From NCBI GenBank assembly GCA_965662545.1, contig CBFIHZ010000009.1, positions 1 to 64,000 on the forward strand: 64,000 nucleotides of DNA. The letters run 5' to 3'. The position numbers were made by a program, and so were the translations under genes. Positions 18,372 to 28,395 of the stretch are shown here, piece after piece. The notes below the pieces were generated by a model. It did no database searches. It had not been told where the DNA came from and saw only the letters and a list, made by a program, of their open reading frames with translations. Numbering within the stretch: position 1 is the stretch's first letter; every line of letters starts with the position of its first letter. This stretch comes from CPC320 sp002684375 (GTDB lineage Bacteria; Pseudomonadota; Alphaproteobacteria; Rhodobacterales; Rhodobacteraceae).

Positions 18372-18885
18372 AATTCTAAATGATCTGCGCCAGGCGTTTG
18401 CTCATTTGATCAATTTCACGCCGGTTGGAGGCGCCGCCGGCTGCAAATAACCGCGACTGTCCTTACATAAGCTCGCAGACGTTTGCATTTTCAGCGCGCG
18501 TGGTGATCAGTGGCGGGTCGAAAACTATTGTCGCGGTACCATCGCGTTTAGCTTTAAGCCGGCCACGCCTGGCAATCAATTCGAGCAATTGCCCTTCTAC
18601 GACGGTCAGTTCGGACCGAGTGACTAAGGGGTCGAGCTGTAAAAGGATGTCGCCGGCAGTGAAAGTCTGACTTTCATCGAAAGCGATGGCGGCCACCACT
18701 CCGCCGTCGGGATGTTGTATCACCTGCCGGTTTTGATCGACCTCAATCTGGCCTTCTGCAACGATTGCGCCGGAAATCTTGGTTAGAACCGCCCATGCAC
18801 CAAAACCACCCACCAGCAGCAACCCGAACAGGCCGGCGAAGAGACCGCGTTTAACATCACTTTTCTTACTCATTTCAAAGCTCAT
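18372..18885 (-). pseudogene. HlyD-family membrane fusion protein, truncated
   Basis: Starts at ATG 18885, overlapping the stop of the ABC transporter gene by 4 bases. Seen: cytoplasmic head, one membrane segment (LFAGLFGLLLVGGFGAWAVL), and the biotinyl-like start of the periplasmic domain (VAEGQIEVDQNRQVIQHPDG). An in-frame TAA comes after residue 140 (ENANVCELM), yet homology continues in the same frame (GQSRLFAAGGASNRREIDQM) up to the IS terminus at 18371. A full HlyD/PrtE protein is about 430-450 residues, so two thirds are missing. Function is almost surely lost. Confidence 0.85.
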
Positions 18886-20615
18886 ATAAGGCCACCCGGG
18901 TCATCCGAGGTGGCGATCGTCTGATGGTTTTGTACGGTGGATTTTAAAATATCCTCTCGGGGGCCAAACGCGCTTTGTGCGCCATTGTTCAGCACCAGCA
19001 GCAAGTCGCACTCTTTAATTGCTGCAGGTCTATGGGCCATAATCAGAACCGACTTGTTTTGCGCCTTCATGCCCCGGATTGCTATATTCAACGCTTCGTT
19101 TCCGTCATTATCAAGATTTGAATTTGGTTCGTCTAAAACCAGTAAAACCGGATCACCATATAGCGCGCGCGCCAATCCTACACGCTGCATCTGTCCGCCC
19201 GAAAGTTGCACACCGGAATCGCCGATCAGACTATCATAACCGTCGGGCAGGTCCAAAATCATTTCATGCGCTGCCGCTTTCTTGGCGGCGATGACTATTT
19301 TTTCAGGATCCGGCGTGAGCGCCATTTTTGCAATGTTCTGAGCGATGGTACTGTCAAACAGATGTACGTGCTGCGGCAGATAGCCAATATAGCCGCCAAG
19401 CACTGCTTGATCATATTGATCCAGCGCTGCGCTATCCAGTTTCAAACTGCCTCCGGCAGGCCGCCAAACGCCGGTAATCGCGCGGGCGAGCGTGGTTTTG
19501 CCGCAGCCCGAGGGCCCGATCACCCCGAGCGCCTGCCCGGGCTCAAGCATGAAATTGACCATTTTCAAAGCGGCGCGATCCTGACGCGGCGGAACCACTG
19601 TCAAATTTCTGACTGTTAATTTAGCCGCGGGTCGCGGGAGGGCGGTCTTGGGCACCTCGGGCGGTACTTGCGATAGCAATAAGGCGAGGTTGTTCCATCC
19701 CTTCCGCGACCGCTGAAACAGCGCCCATTGATTGATCAACATCTCTACTGGCGCCAAAGCCCGACCCATCAAGATCGAACTGGCAATCATTGCGCCGGGG
19801 GACACTTTGTTTTGCAGCGCCAAATAAGCGCCCAAGCCCAGCATGGCAGATTGCAGAAAAAGTCTGAAAATTTTTGTCAGGTTGCTGAATACACTGCTGA
19901 CGTCGCTGGCGGCAAGCTGCGCGAGCAGCGCTTTACTACGCTTTAGTTTCCACGCTTCAAACGTGGATTTCAGCATTCCCATGCTCTGGATCATTTCGGC
20001 TTCATGCTGGATTTGGTCGGACATTTTATCCGCTTGATAGGCGCCGATATTCGCCTCCACCAGCGCTGTCTGGCTGATCCATCGGTTGATCATCGCTGTG
20101 ATAATCAGCAGTGCACCGCCGCCGAGCGCGAGCATCCCCATAAACGGATGAAAAACCCAGATCCCCGCCAGAAAGACCGCTGTCCAAGGAATGTCGAACA
20201 CCGACATCAGTGCCGGCGATGTCATCAGTCTCTGCACCGCCTCCAGATCTCGCAGACCGGTGCCACTGAGATCGTCATCGTCAACTGCCGATTTGCGGAT
20301 CGCGGCATCAAACACCCGTTGATCGAGCCGTGCCTGAAACCGCACGCCAACCCGCGCCATTATACGGCTGCGACTATAATCGAGCAGTCCCATAATGCCG
20401 TACAAAAATGCCACGAGCAGCGTGAGCGCCAGAAGCGTTTCCACCGAGCGACTTCCAAGCACCCGATCATAGATTTGCAGCATATATAACGGCCCGGTGA
20501 GCATCAACAGATTTGCAAAGGCGCTGAACAAGCCGACAAACCAATAGAGTTGGCGGCTTTCGCTCCGTGCGGCCTTAAGTTCTTGAAGACCCGGAGTGAA
20601 GAGTGAAGCAGTCAT
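18882..20615 (-). CDS. type I secretion ABC transporter, PrtD/HlyB family
   Basis: 577 residues. Membrane part with about six segments to residue 310; nucleotide-binding domain with Walker A GPSGCGKT (367-374), signature LSGGQ (471-475) and Walker B LLVLDEP (491-497). This is the inner-membrane motor that exports unfolded RTX-type proteins together with HlyD and TolC. No C39 peptidase domain is present. The frame is intact, but its partner hlyD is cut and no substrate gene lies near, so it is probably an orphan on its way to decay. The enclosing IS termini suggest a rearranged block. Confidence 0.9.
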   Translation of the reverse strand: MTASLFTPGLQELKAARSESRQLYWFVGLFSAFANLLMLTGPLYMLQIYDRVLGSRSVETLLALTLLVAFLYGIMGLLDYSRSRIMARVGVRFQARLDQRVFDAAIRKSAVDDDDLSGTGLRDLEAVQRLMTSPALMSVFDIPWTAVFLAGIWVFHPFMGMLALGGGALLIITAMINRWISQTALVEANIGAYQADKMSDQIQHEAEMIQSMGMLKSTFEAWKLKRSKALLAQLAASDVSSVFSNLTKIFRLFLQSAMLGLGAYLALQNKVSPGAMIASSILMGRALAPVEMLINQWALFQRSRKGWNNLALLLSQVPPEVPKTALPRPAAKLTVRNLTVVPPRQDRAALKMVNFMLEPGQALGVIGPSGCGKTTLARAITGVWRPAGGSLKLDSAALDQYDQAVLGGYIGYLPQHVHLFDSTIAQNIAKMALTPDPEKIVIAAKKAAAHEMILDLPDGYDSLIGDSGVQLSGGQMQRVGLARALYGDPVLLVLDEPNSNLDNDGNEALNIAIRGMKAQNKSVLIMAHRPAAIKECDLLLVLNNGAQSAFGPREDILKSTVQNHQTIATSDDPGGLI

Positions 20616-20999
20616 GTGCAGCCTTTGGGTTTAAAAACGCCGTTAAATCGTTGATTGCACTGTGCGGTTCTTTACAATGTCTGCCACACGGTTGCGGCAA
20701 ACTAACCATAAAGTCTGCCGGTTACAAAACAAAAACCGTAGTTTGGCAAACAATACCTTTACGCAAGAACAGCCCTAAGGGTTTTATCACCTTGTCCGTG
20801 ATGGAAGGCGGCCCACGAAGCCCAATAAACCGGCCTACGGGAATTCGGCAGTCTCTGCTTGCTTCTTTAACGTTTATTCTATGAAGAGCCCTTTGCTTGT
20901 CTTCAAAGACCTGCAAGCAATGCTTGAATATATCCCTTTTCCTTTGTTAACGACATTGATCAGAGCGGCGCGTTGCTACAGTCCAACACTGATTGGACC
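20616..20999. other. intergenic region upstream of the ABC transporter
   Basis: Presumably holds the promoter of the type I secretion genes. No gene, tRNA or clear repeat seen. Confidence 0.4.
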
Positions 21000-21275
21000 T
21001 GTCGCGTTTTAGTGCCGCCCCAAGTGCTCGTGAAAGCCACCTTTCTTTCGAAAGCGACCGGGCTTTTCCAGCCCAGTGCTGAGTGTTGGCGTCGCGGGTT
21101 ATAGAACCCGCTTATGTATTCGAAGATCGCCCTCTCAGCCTGTCGCCGCGTTTACTGCGGCTGCCGCCAGATCAGTTCAGCTTTGTTGCATTTGAAGAAT
21201 GTCTCGACGGCGGCATTGAAGCTCCTGTATTCGCCAAGCGGCGATTTGAGCTATTTTCGCGAAGCAAAGCTGGCT
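21000..21275 (-). pseudogene. IS3-family OrfB, C-terminal fragment (IS3 group)
   Basis: Minus strand reads AAVETFFKCNKAELI, RRQAERAIFEYISGFYNPRR and QHSALGWKSPVAFERKVA in shifting frames, the end of an IS3-group OrfB. It is a different IS3 subgroup from the fragment at 18152. Internal stops are present. Confidence 0.7.
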
Positions 21276-21689
21276 GTAGATTTCGCGAACGATGTCGCGT
21301 TTCAGGCAACGATTGATTTCGCTTTTGCTGTTTCCGTTTTTTGTACGTTTCTTAACATAAGCCAGAGTTGGTTCGTGGCTTCGCATCCTGACAATGGCCA
21401 CGCGATAAAAGGCGGCGTTGGCTTGTCGATTTCCGCTTCGGTTCAATCGGAAGAGGCGTGGTTTGCCGGTGGATGCAGGGATTGGGCAAACATCACAGAG
21501 CTTTGCAAATGCTGCTTGTGAACGGATGCACGTTGGATCGTCGCCAGCAAGTATCAACATTTCCGCTACAGTCAGTTTCGCTATGCCATGAGATGCCTTC
21601 AAGTCTGGCGCGCGTTCGGTGACAAGGCGTTCGAGTTCCTTGTCGTGTGCAATAATCTCTTCATATCGCGCCCAACGTTCCAGCTCCAA
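21276..21689 (-). pseudogene. IS110-family transposase, C-terminal part
   Basis: Reads HGIAKLTVAEMLILAGDDPT, RSQAAFAKLCDVCPIPASTG and NRSGNRQANAAFYRVAIVRM, the transposase_20 domain at the IS110 C-terminus. The frame is open but has no proper N-terminus, and it runs on into IS3 debris in the wrong frame. Confidence 0.8.
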
Positions 21690-21738
21690 ATATCCCTTCG
21701 GATTGGTCGGAACAGAAAGTGATTATACATTAACATAA

Positions 21739-21759
21739 AACATGGACCACTTAATCGGG
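21739..21759. repeat. IS terminus, copy 2
   Basis: Second copy of aacatggaccacttaatcgg plus g, same orientation as 18351-18371. The two copies bracket the type I secretion remnant and its flanking IS fragments. Confidence 0.65.
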
Positions 21760-22055
21760 CATTCCACTGACCTGCAGAGGGTGACGCCTTACCAATCAGC
21801 TGTGCCACTTTAGCTTGAGACCAAGGGTTTCAATTCTATAGTCACGTTGCGATTGATTTGTGGGCGCTAATCGTGAGTAATAAAATGTAAATAGTTAAAA
21901 AGATGCTTATTCGCGCTTATTCAAGTTAATTTGAACTTTTTTTCTATATATTTTCGCGCAATACTTTGCGCAAATGTGCGCACAACTAAGTTTAGGTCTA
22001 GCAAAAACCTGAATTGCAAAGATCTCCGCATTCGATATGAAAAGGTGTCACGATA

Positions 22056-23303
22056 ATGTTTGAGTCCTTTTTTCCAAAACCAAAGGTGTTTTTCTTTTCC
22101 CTCGCTATTTGGGTCGTCTTTTTAATAGCGCTTTGGTATTCTGTTGGTGAGAGGCTTGGTCAGGTAATTGGATTTGATTTGAGCGTCAGCGAACCGGTAA
22201 TTGGTTTAGGTCATTTTATCACACCGGAATTTTTATGGTTCGATACCTATTATCTTCTTGGAACCTTGGGGTTTTACTTTTTTTGGCGTCGTCATTCAGC
22301 GCATGTTTGGCAAAATTGGTCCGTTCTGGGTTCGGCCTTATTGATTTATCTGTCCTATGCGTCTGTGCAGGTGTCTGTGGTAATTAATGCATGGTACGGA
22401 CCATTTTATGATGACATTCAAAAAGCGCTTTCAGGAAATGGAGCAATCCCGGCTAGTCAGATTTACGGCCATTTCATTGTTTTCTGTACAATAGCTTTTC
22501 CTTATATTGCGTTTATAATCGCAAACAGGTTTTTCACGTCACATTTTATCTTCCGTTGGCGCACAGCAATGAATGATTTTTATGTAAAACGCTGGAAACG
22601 AGTGCGCCATATTGAGGGGGCATCCCAACGGATACAAGAAGATACAATGCGCTTTGCAGCCATAATGGAGGGCTTAGGTGTCGCCTTTGTAGACTCGATC
22701 ATGACTTTGATCGCATTCTTGCCGGTGTTGGCTGCATTATCTGTGCATGTTGAAACCTTACCAGTTTTAGGGTCAATCCCTTACCCTCTGGTAACCATAT
22801 CGATTGTTTGGTCGATTTTTGGCACCTTACTGCTTCTTCTGGCCGGCATCCAGTTGCCTGGTTTGGAGTTTAGGAACCAGCGCGTGGAAGCCGCCTTTCG
22901 CAAAGAATTGGTTTTGGGCGAAGATGACGAGGATAAGGCCAAGCCAATGACATTGCATGATTTGTTTGCAAACGTGCGCAAAAACTATTTTAGGATTTAT
23001 CTGCATTACACATACTTCAACCTATTTCGGTATATGTATATTCAAGCCGATAACGTTATTGCTTATATTTTCTTAGTACCAACTATTATTTCAGGACGCA
23101 TCACACTTGGGATCATGAACCAGATCCTGCGGGCGTTTGGACAAGTTGCATCTTCGTTTCAGTTTTTGGTCTCGTCATGGACCACGATCATTGAGTTGAT
23201 TTCAATTTATAAGCGCTTGCAGGCCTTTGAAGCCGCAATAAATGATCAACCCTTGCCACAAATAGATCAGAACTTTGTCGAGAGTGGGCATCAGGAGGAT
23301 TGA
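22056..23303 (+). CDS. sbmA: SbmA/BacA-like peptide antibiotic transporter
   Basis: 415 residues, close in length and sequence to E. coli SbmA. Seen: the MFESFFPKPKVFFFSL start, FRWRTAMNDFYV, HIEGASQRIQEDTMRFA, LPGLEFRNQRVEAAFRKELV and the C-terminal SWTTIIELISIYKRLQAFE. It is a proton-driven homodimeric inner-membrane importer of proline-rich and other peptides; in rhizobia the BacA relative is needed for chronic infection and very-long-chain fatty acid modification of lipid A. It stands alone with its own AT-rich 230-bp promoter region, right of the IS graveyard. Physiological role here is not shown by context. Confidence 0.92.
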   Translation: MFESFFPKPKVFFFSLAIWVVFLIALWYSVGERLGQVIGFDLSVSEPVIGLGHFITPEFLWFDTYYLLGTLGFYFFWRRHSAHVWQNWSVLGSALLIYLSYASVQVSVVINAWYGPFYDDIQKALSGNGAIPASQIYGHFIVFCTIAFPYIAFIIANRFFTSHFIFRWRTAMNDFYVKRWKRVRHIEGASQRIQEDTMRFAAIMEGLGVAFVDSIMTLIAFLPVLAALSVHVETLPVLGSIPYPLVTISIVWSIFGTLLLLLAGIQLPGLEFRNQRVEAAFRKELVLGEDDEDKAKPMTLHDLFANVRKNYFRIYLHYTYFNLFRYMYIQADNVIAYIFLVPTIISGRITLGIMNQILRAFGQVASSFQFLVSSWTTIIELISIYKRLQAFEAAINDQPLPQIDQNFVESGHQED

Positions 23304-23584
23304 AGAGAAAAAATATGCCGATTTCCCCAAAATACGTGATCAAGGCATCGTTTTTTAGAACTAAAATGTTACACAACATCTGCTGATCAGAACATAGTCG
23401 GGCCGATTTTGATGCAGAGATTCAGGACGCAGCCACCGGTTGGGCGCAAATGCCCTAAAGTGCGGGGAGATAAGCCCGGAGTTTGACACTTATACTACGA
23501 TTGGAATTGAAACGCGGGTCAGATCCGACTTAAGCTTTGCCGGCTAAGACCGCACAAAAATAGATATGAAAAAGAGAGATAGCC

Positions 23585-24703
23585 ATGAAAATTGATACAT
23601 TTGGTGTAGAAATGTGGATGAACGAATGGGAGACGAAATGCGAACTGAACTTAGCTGAAACTTGTGTTGAAAGCCTAACCATAGAGCAGCTCCTAGAAAT
23701 CACAGGGAGGAATGAAGCCGACCTTTCGGCGCTGTTGCATTTGAAAATGACATATGGGGAAATCAAAGGATCTGACCGTCTAAGGGCTGCGGTTGCCTCC
23801 CTTTACAGCAAACAGAATGACACCAACATTTTAATCACTCACGGTACAATTGGGGCCAATATGTTGGTTCATAAAACTTTGATCGAGCGTGGAGATCGGG
23901 TGATTTCAATTGTTCCGACCTATCAACAACATTATTCAATTCCCAAAAGTATAGGGGCTGAAATGGAGCTCTTACACCTTCGCGAAGAGACGGGGTGGTT
24001 GCCAGATCTGGAAAAGTTGAAAAAACTCGCGGGATCCGGCGTTAAGCTTATTGCGCTTACCAATCCAAACAATCCAACAGGCGCACTCATCCCACGAGAG
24101 ATGCTGGAGGAAATCGCCGCAATTGCACGCAGTGTTGGGGCTTGGATCCTTTGTGACGAGGTGTACCGTGGCACAGACCAGCAGGGTCAAGGAATGACCG
24201 CATCAATGGCTGATATCTACGAAAAAGGGATAAGCACTGCTGGCATGTCCAAGGCTTATAGTCTAGCGGGTCTGCGGCTTGGTTGGATCACTGCGCCAGA
24301 TAATTTTATTGAAGATGTGATGATCCATCGTGACTACGACACAATCAGCGTTGGCATGATAGATGATCATTTTGCAACCCTTGCTCTCGAAAATAGTGAG
24401 CGTTTGCTTGAACGCTCGCGCCTCATAACGCGGGGCAACTTGAAAACGCTCTCCGATTGGATGGCAACGCAACCCAAACTTTCTTGGGTCGAACCAAGGT
24501 CAGGGACAACGGCGCTGGTGAAGTTTGACTTGGATATGAGTTCATACGAGTTTTGCATTTCACTATTGAAACAGACGGGCGTGATGTTCACCCCAGGATC
24601 ATCGTTCGATATGGAGGGCTATGTTCGTATTGGGTATGCCAACAACCCCAAAATCTTACAAACAGGATTAGAGCGGGTCTCAGACTTCTTATTGCGTCAC
24701 TAA
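23585..24703 (+). CDS. PLP-dependent class I/II aminotransferase
   Basis: 372 residues, fold type I. Seen: TNPNNPTG (159-166), the pyridine-N aspartate in CDEVYRG (Asp191) and the Schiff-base lysine in GMSKAYSLAGLRLGW (Lys223). It is short at the N-terminus compared with aspartate aminotransferases and lacks the usual first substrate-binding segment, closer to specialised amino-acid enzymes than to housekeeping transaminases. Single gene; substrate unassigned. Confidence 0.85.
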   Translation: MKIDTFGVEMWMNEWETKCELNLAETCVESLTIEQLLEITGRNEADLSALLHLKMTYGEIKGSDRLRAAVASLYSKQNDTNILITHGTIGANMLVHKTLIERGDRVISIVPTYQQHYSIPKSIGAEMELLHLREETGWLPDLEKLKKLAGSGVKLIALTNPNNPTGALIPREMLEEIAAIARSVGAWILCDEVYRGTDQQGQGMTASMADIYEKGISTAGMSKAYSLAGLRLGWITAPDNFIEDVMIHRDYDTISVGMIDDHFATLALENSERLLERSRLITRGNLKTLSDWMATQPKLSWVEPRSGTTALVKFDLDMSSYEFCISLLKQTGVMFTPGSSFDMEGYVRIGYANNPKILQTGLERVSDFLLRH

Positions 24704-25143
24704 TATTTGGGGATTTTCGATCAGCATGACAGTGCATTTACCTTTTTTGCGCCGTTATCTGATGAGATCGGAGATCTGCGGCACACTGCAGCAATTTTGG
24801 TGCTTTAGCATCCCAGCCGTCCTGGGCGTGGGCTTAGTAAGCCCACGCATATTGAGCGATGTGAAAATTTATTGGAAAGCAAAATGATCTGGAATGAAAA
24901 TTTCGAGGTGCGATTGTCTTTGCAGCCACAATGGCAAGCTCATTATTTTTGCGAAATAAAAGAGATTTTTCGTGGTATGGGATCGCATTTTCTAACGTTA
25001 TTTTCGGCATAATTTCATATTGGTAGTGCTATTATACAATTATCCCTCTCCGAGTATCACCGAGGCAAGCCAAAGAGAGGTGAACGGGTATTGTAGATAA
25101 AGCTGCTAGAGACAAAGTATGTGTTTGGGTCCCACTGAAGCGC
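24704..25143. other. intergenic region with one hairpin
   Basis: Holds gcgtgggcttagtaagcccacgc at 24826-24848, a near-perfect palindrome without a T tract, possibly a weak terminator between the two convergent genes. Nothing else recognised. Confidence 0.45.
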
Positions 25144-26613
25144 TCAGCCATGAGGGTTCTCTACACGTGGCCAGATCTTCCGCATCAGGTTGTGATATGC
25201 ATTGGTTTCAGGCTGGCTGGGATAGGGCCCGTCAACTGCTGCGTACAGGATATCATCAGATATTCGTGAGAATGCATCGTAGAAATGATTTGTAGACTTA
25301 ACGACCAGAATTTTCTTTTTCTTCAGGTCAATACCAAAATTGGAAAATGCGTCTGGGTTGAATACTTGGCTTCGCACAGAGTTCAGGATTACGTCAATAC
25401 CACCGACCTCAATCCAGACCGCGTCACCTAAGGGAACAACGCTTTGGCCAAAGCTTTGAACGGCCTCACGCATCGTTTGCCTAACAATGACGTCTGCATC
25501 CAGCGGTTCACCTGCAAATTCGGAGAGTTTTGCACCAAAGCGGAGCCGAAAGGTTGCTCCCACTCCGGCAGAAAAGCAGGTGCGGACTGCGATTGGGTCC
25601 CAAATAGTTGCCAGAGCCGCATCCTTGATACCGCGCTTCAACATTTCCCGAAGCAAAATCGTGGAATCTCCCGGTACACCCCCGCCGGGATTGTCCCAAA
25701 CATCAGCGATTACAACGGTTGATGCAGTTGAGACCTCTGCTGTATCAAAGGCCACCTTTGCGGTCAAAAACTCTGGTCGAGTCTTGCCACGCATCGAAAA
25801 AAGCTCAAAACCGAGCTCAGCGGCCAGACGATCACCTTCAGATTTTGCATTGTCAGTAATCACCAAAATCCGAGATCCGAGATCCGGCACGTCCCCGGCC
25901 ATAAACCCGTGAATAACCGAAATAGAGAGGATGTTTTTTTGTGTCTCTAGCAACTTTATTTTGTCAATAAAACTGCGCATTGGCTCGCGGCTTGTTGGAA
26001 GAACTTCAATCATTTTGCAGTCAAAGGTGCTGATCACAGGTTTGACCTTTCCAAGCGATGCTAGATGCGTCAATTCCACCAAAACTTCTGCTACCTGAAC
26101 AAAATCAGTATGTGGAAACTCCTTGAAGACAGTGATCAAATTGAGATTTTTAGTCCGCAGCTCCGAGAGGTGGCTGTGCGGATCAAAGGTCGCTCCGATA
26201 ATTGCAGACGGCCCTACAATTTCCCGAACGGCAGACACAAGCTCGCCTTCGCAATCCAGACAATCTTGCGAAACCATTGCGCCATGCAGACCTAGTAAGA
26301 CGATATCAACCGGCATCGCTGCCTTCAGTTCATTCACCAGTTGATCACGCAGAAATTCCCAAGTCTGTTGGTTCACGATGCCGCCTGGCTCAGCCCAAGA
26401 TGCGGTGCCTTCAATTATCTGCCAGTTTAATTCATCAGCGCGAGCCCGGGCCGCTGGATAGATAGCGCTACATAAGGTTGGGGTTTTGGGATGTTGACCG
26501 GGCGAAGCATAAAAGCTTTCTTTGAAATCTAATATGTCTGTTCGCAAGGGAGAAAACGTATTGGTCTCTGTCGCAATAGAACCAAGGAAGACGCGCTTAG
26601 GGTTTTGCATCAT
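25144..26613 (-). CDS. M81 family metallopeptidase (MlrC-like)
   Basis: 489 residues. The family is named for microcystinase C (MlrC), which cleaves linear peptides. Seen: LGSIATETNTFSP at the start, LLGLHGAMVSQDCLDCEGEL (His110), the second ligand region FDPHSHLS (144-150), and the C-terminal-domain segment DVWDNPGGGVPGDST. It overlaps the upstream ABC ATPase stop by one base and is the last gene of the peptide-importer operon, so a cytoplasmic peptidase for the imported peptide-like compound is likely. Confidence 0.85.
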   Translation of the reverse strand: MMQNPKRVFLGSIATETNTFSPLRTDILDFKESFYASPGQHPKTPTLCSAIYPAARARADELNWQIIEGTASWAEPGGIVNQQTWEFLRDQLVNELKAAMPVDIVLLGLHGAMVSQDCLDCEGELVSAVREIVGPSAIIGATFDPHSHLSELRTKNLNLITVFKEFPHTDFVQVAEVLVELTHLASLGKVKPVISTFDCKMIEVLPTSREPMRSFIDKIKLLETQKNILSISVIHGFMAGDVPDLGSRILVITDNAKSEGDRLAAELGFELFSMRGKTRPEFLTAKVAFDTAEVSTASTVVIADVWDNPGGGVPGDSTILLREMLKRGIKDAALATIWDPIAVRTCFSAGVGATFRLRFGAKLSEFAGEPLDADVIVRQTMREAVQSFGQSVVPLGDAVWIEVGGIDVILNSVRSQVFNPDAFSNFGIDLKKKKILVVKSTNHFYDAFSRISDDILYAAVDGPYPSQPETNAYHNLMRKIWPRVENPHG

Positions 26614-27422
26614 CAGGCCTCTTTTCCGATAGCAATCCGTGGAATTGAATTTAGTAGCTTGCGCGTATACTCATGTTGAGGCGCTTCAAATATCTGATGC
26701 TTATCCCCAATTTCTACGATTTTACCTGCAAGCATTACGGCGACGCGATCGCTGATATGCCGCACGACTCCCAGATCATGGCTAATGAACAGCATTGACA
26801 TACCGCTGTCGCGCTGCAGCTTTTTGATCAGGTTGAGAACTTGCGCTTGAATTGAAACATCCAGTGCCGAGACGGCTTCGTCTGCAATCACCAGTTTCGG
26901 CTGCAAGATCATAACGCGCGCAATGCCAATCCGTTGCCGTTGACCACCTGAGAATTCATGCGGATGTCTCGACATGATTTTTGGGTCCATTCCGACGCGT
27001 TCAAGTGTTGCTGCAATTTTGCTTCTTGCTTCGTTCCAGGTTTTGCAAAGACCGTGGATAAAGAGCGGTTCCCCCAAAGTTTGTTCAATTTTGAGGCGGG
27101 GGTTGAGAGATGCAAATGGGTCTTGAAAAATCATCTGAATTTCCCGACGCAATGGCCGGAATTTATGTGGGGTCATCGACAAGAATTCTCGACCTTCAAA
27201 AAACGCCTGTCCCGAAGTCGTCTTTTCTAGGTGTGTCAATGTACGCCCCACCGTTGATTTGCCGCAGCCAGACTCACCCACGAGACCGAGCACTTCACCC
27301 TGAGCGATGTCGAAGGATACCCCGTCAACGGCCTTCAATACCTTTTTCTCACCAAAAAGCCCCGCCCCCTTTGTCTGGAAGTGGGTCTTGAGATCAACAA
27401 GGCGTAACAAAGGGTCCGTCAT
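26613..27422 (-). CDS. ABC transporter ATP-binding protein, DppF/OppF type
   Basis: 269 residues from ATG 27422. Walker A GESGCGKST, signature FSGGQRQRIGIARV, Walker B LVIADEAVSALD. The start is set by its ATGA overlap with the previous gene; the upstream GTG-type extension would lie inside that gene. Short C-terminus, without the long oligopeptide-family extension. Energises the Dpp-type importer with the partner at 27419-28393. Confidence 0.92.
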   Translation of the reverse strand: MTDPLLRLVDLKTHFQTKGAGLFGEKKVLKAVDGVSFDIAQGEVLGLVGESGCGKSTVGRTLTHLEKTTSGQAFFEGREFLSMTPHKFRPLRREIQMIFQDPFASLNPRLKIEQTLGEPLFIHGLCKTWNEARSKIAATLERVGMDPKIMSRHPHEFSGGQRQRIGIARVMILQPKLVIADEAVSALDVSIQAQVLNLIKKLQRDSGMSMLFISHDLGVVRHISDRVAVMLAGKIVEIGDKHQIFEAPQHEYTRKLLNSIPRIAIGKEA

Positions 27423-28393
27423 GACCGATCCTGCCCAGCAAAATGGCACTGCACGCTGTGACCTGGCTTGAACTGGGTTGTCTGTGGCGCCTCACAAGCG
27501 CACAGCTCTGTTGCCAGCTCGCACCGTGGCTGAAAGGCGCACCCGGTCAGAGTTTCTTCCAAAGTTGGCACGCGTCCCGGTATCGCCTCAAGCCATTCAA
27601 CGTCGCGGTCTACCACAGGAATCGAGTTCAGCAGGCCGCGCGTATAAGGATGGAGCAATTCCGCGAATAAGTCTGCTGTTGAAGCCGCTTCAGCAATTTT
27701 ACCGCGATACATCACAGCAACTTTGTCGCAAGTTTCCGCAATGACGCCCAGATCATGGCTGATTAGAACAATGGCCGTGCCCATGCGAGATTGTAGGTCC
27801 GCCATCAAGTCAAGAACTTCTTTTTGGACAGTGACATCAAGGGCGGTCGTCGGTTCGTCTGCGATCAAGAGTTTGGGGTCACACGAAAGGGCCATCGCAA
27901 TCATGACCCGTTGTCGTTGACCGCCAGACATTTGGTGGGGAAAGCTATCAATCCGTTCGGACGGATCCGGAATCCGAACGAGGCTTAAAAGTTCAACAGA
28001 GCGATCACGGGCTGCGGCATGCGACAGGTTTTGATGCTGACGGAGATTTTCAACGATCTGATCTCCGATCCGGTAAACAGGATTTAGGCTCGTCATCGGC
28101 TCTTGAAAAATCATGGCCATGCGATTGCCCATAATCGCACGCCGCTCTCTTTCCGAAAGTGCGAGCAAGTTCATCCCGTCAAAATGAATGCTCCCACCCG
28201 TAATACGCACAGGAGATGTCCCCAATAGTCCCATAATCGCAAGGGATGTCAGGCTCTTGCCACACCCGCTTTCGCCAACAATTCCGAGAGTTTCATTTTC
28301 GTCAACTGTAAAAGATACACCCTGAACGACCGGCAAAAGGTTTCTCTGGGTGCTCACAGCGATTTCAAGGTTCTCCACTTCCAGCAATGCCAT
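27419..28393 (-). CDS. ABC transporter ATP-binding protein, DppD/OppD type
   Basis: 324 residues. Walker A GESGCGKSL, signature MSGGQRQRVMIAMAL, Walker B LLIADEPTTALD, and a C-terminal oligopeptide-family extension with the cysteine cluster GCAFQPRCELATELCAC, which in related proteins can hold an iron-sulfur cluster. Two bases separate it from the DppC-type gene. Confidence 0.92.
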   Translation of the reverse strand: MALLEVENLEIAVSTQRNLLPVVQGVSFTVDENETLGIVGESGCGKSLTSLAIMGLLGTSPVRITGGSIHFDGMNLLALSERERRAIMGNRMAMIFQEPMTSLNPVYRIGDQIVENLRQHQNLSHAAARDRSVELLSLVRIPDPSERIDSFPHQMSGGQRQRVMIAMALSCDPKLLIADEPTTALDVTVQKEVLDLMADLQSRMGTAIVLISHDLGVIAETCDKVAVMYRGKIAEAASTADLFAELLHPYTRGLLNSIPVVDRDVEWLEAIPGRVPTLEETLTGCAFQPRCELATELCACEAPQTTQFKPGHSVQCHFAGQDRS

Positions 28394-28395
28394 GG

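Noticed and set aside
19079..20489. long plus-strand open frames opposite the type I secretion ABC gene
   Set aside because: Antisense shadows of a clearly conserved gene; no ribosome sites or motifs.
21768..21815. tRNA-like D-arm and anticodon-like stretch on the minus strand (cagctgattggtaaggcg)
   Set aside because: No acceptor stem or T arm can be paired with it, and the anticodon stem has a mismatch. At most a relic.
24826..24848. palindrome gcgtgggcttagtaagcccacgc as a strong terminator
   Set aside because: No T tract on either strand; kept only as a note in the intergenic entry.
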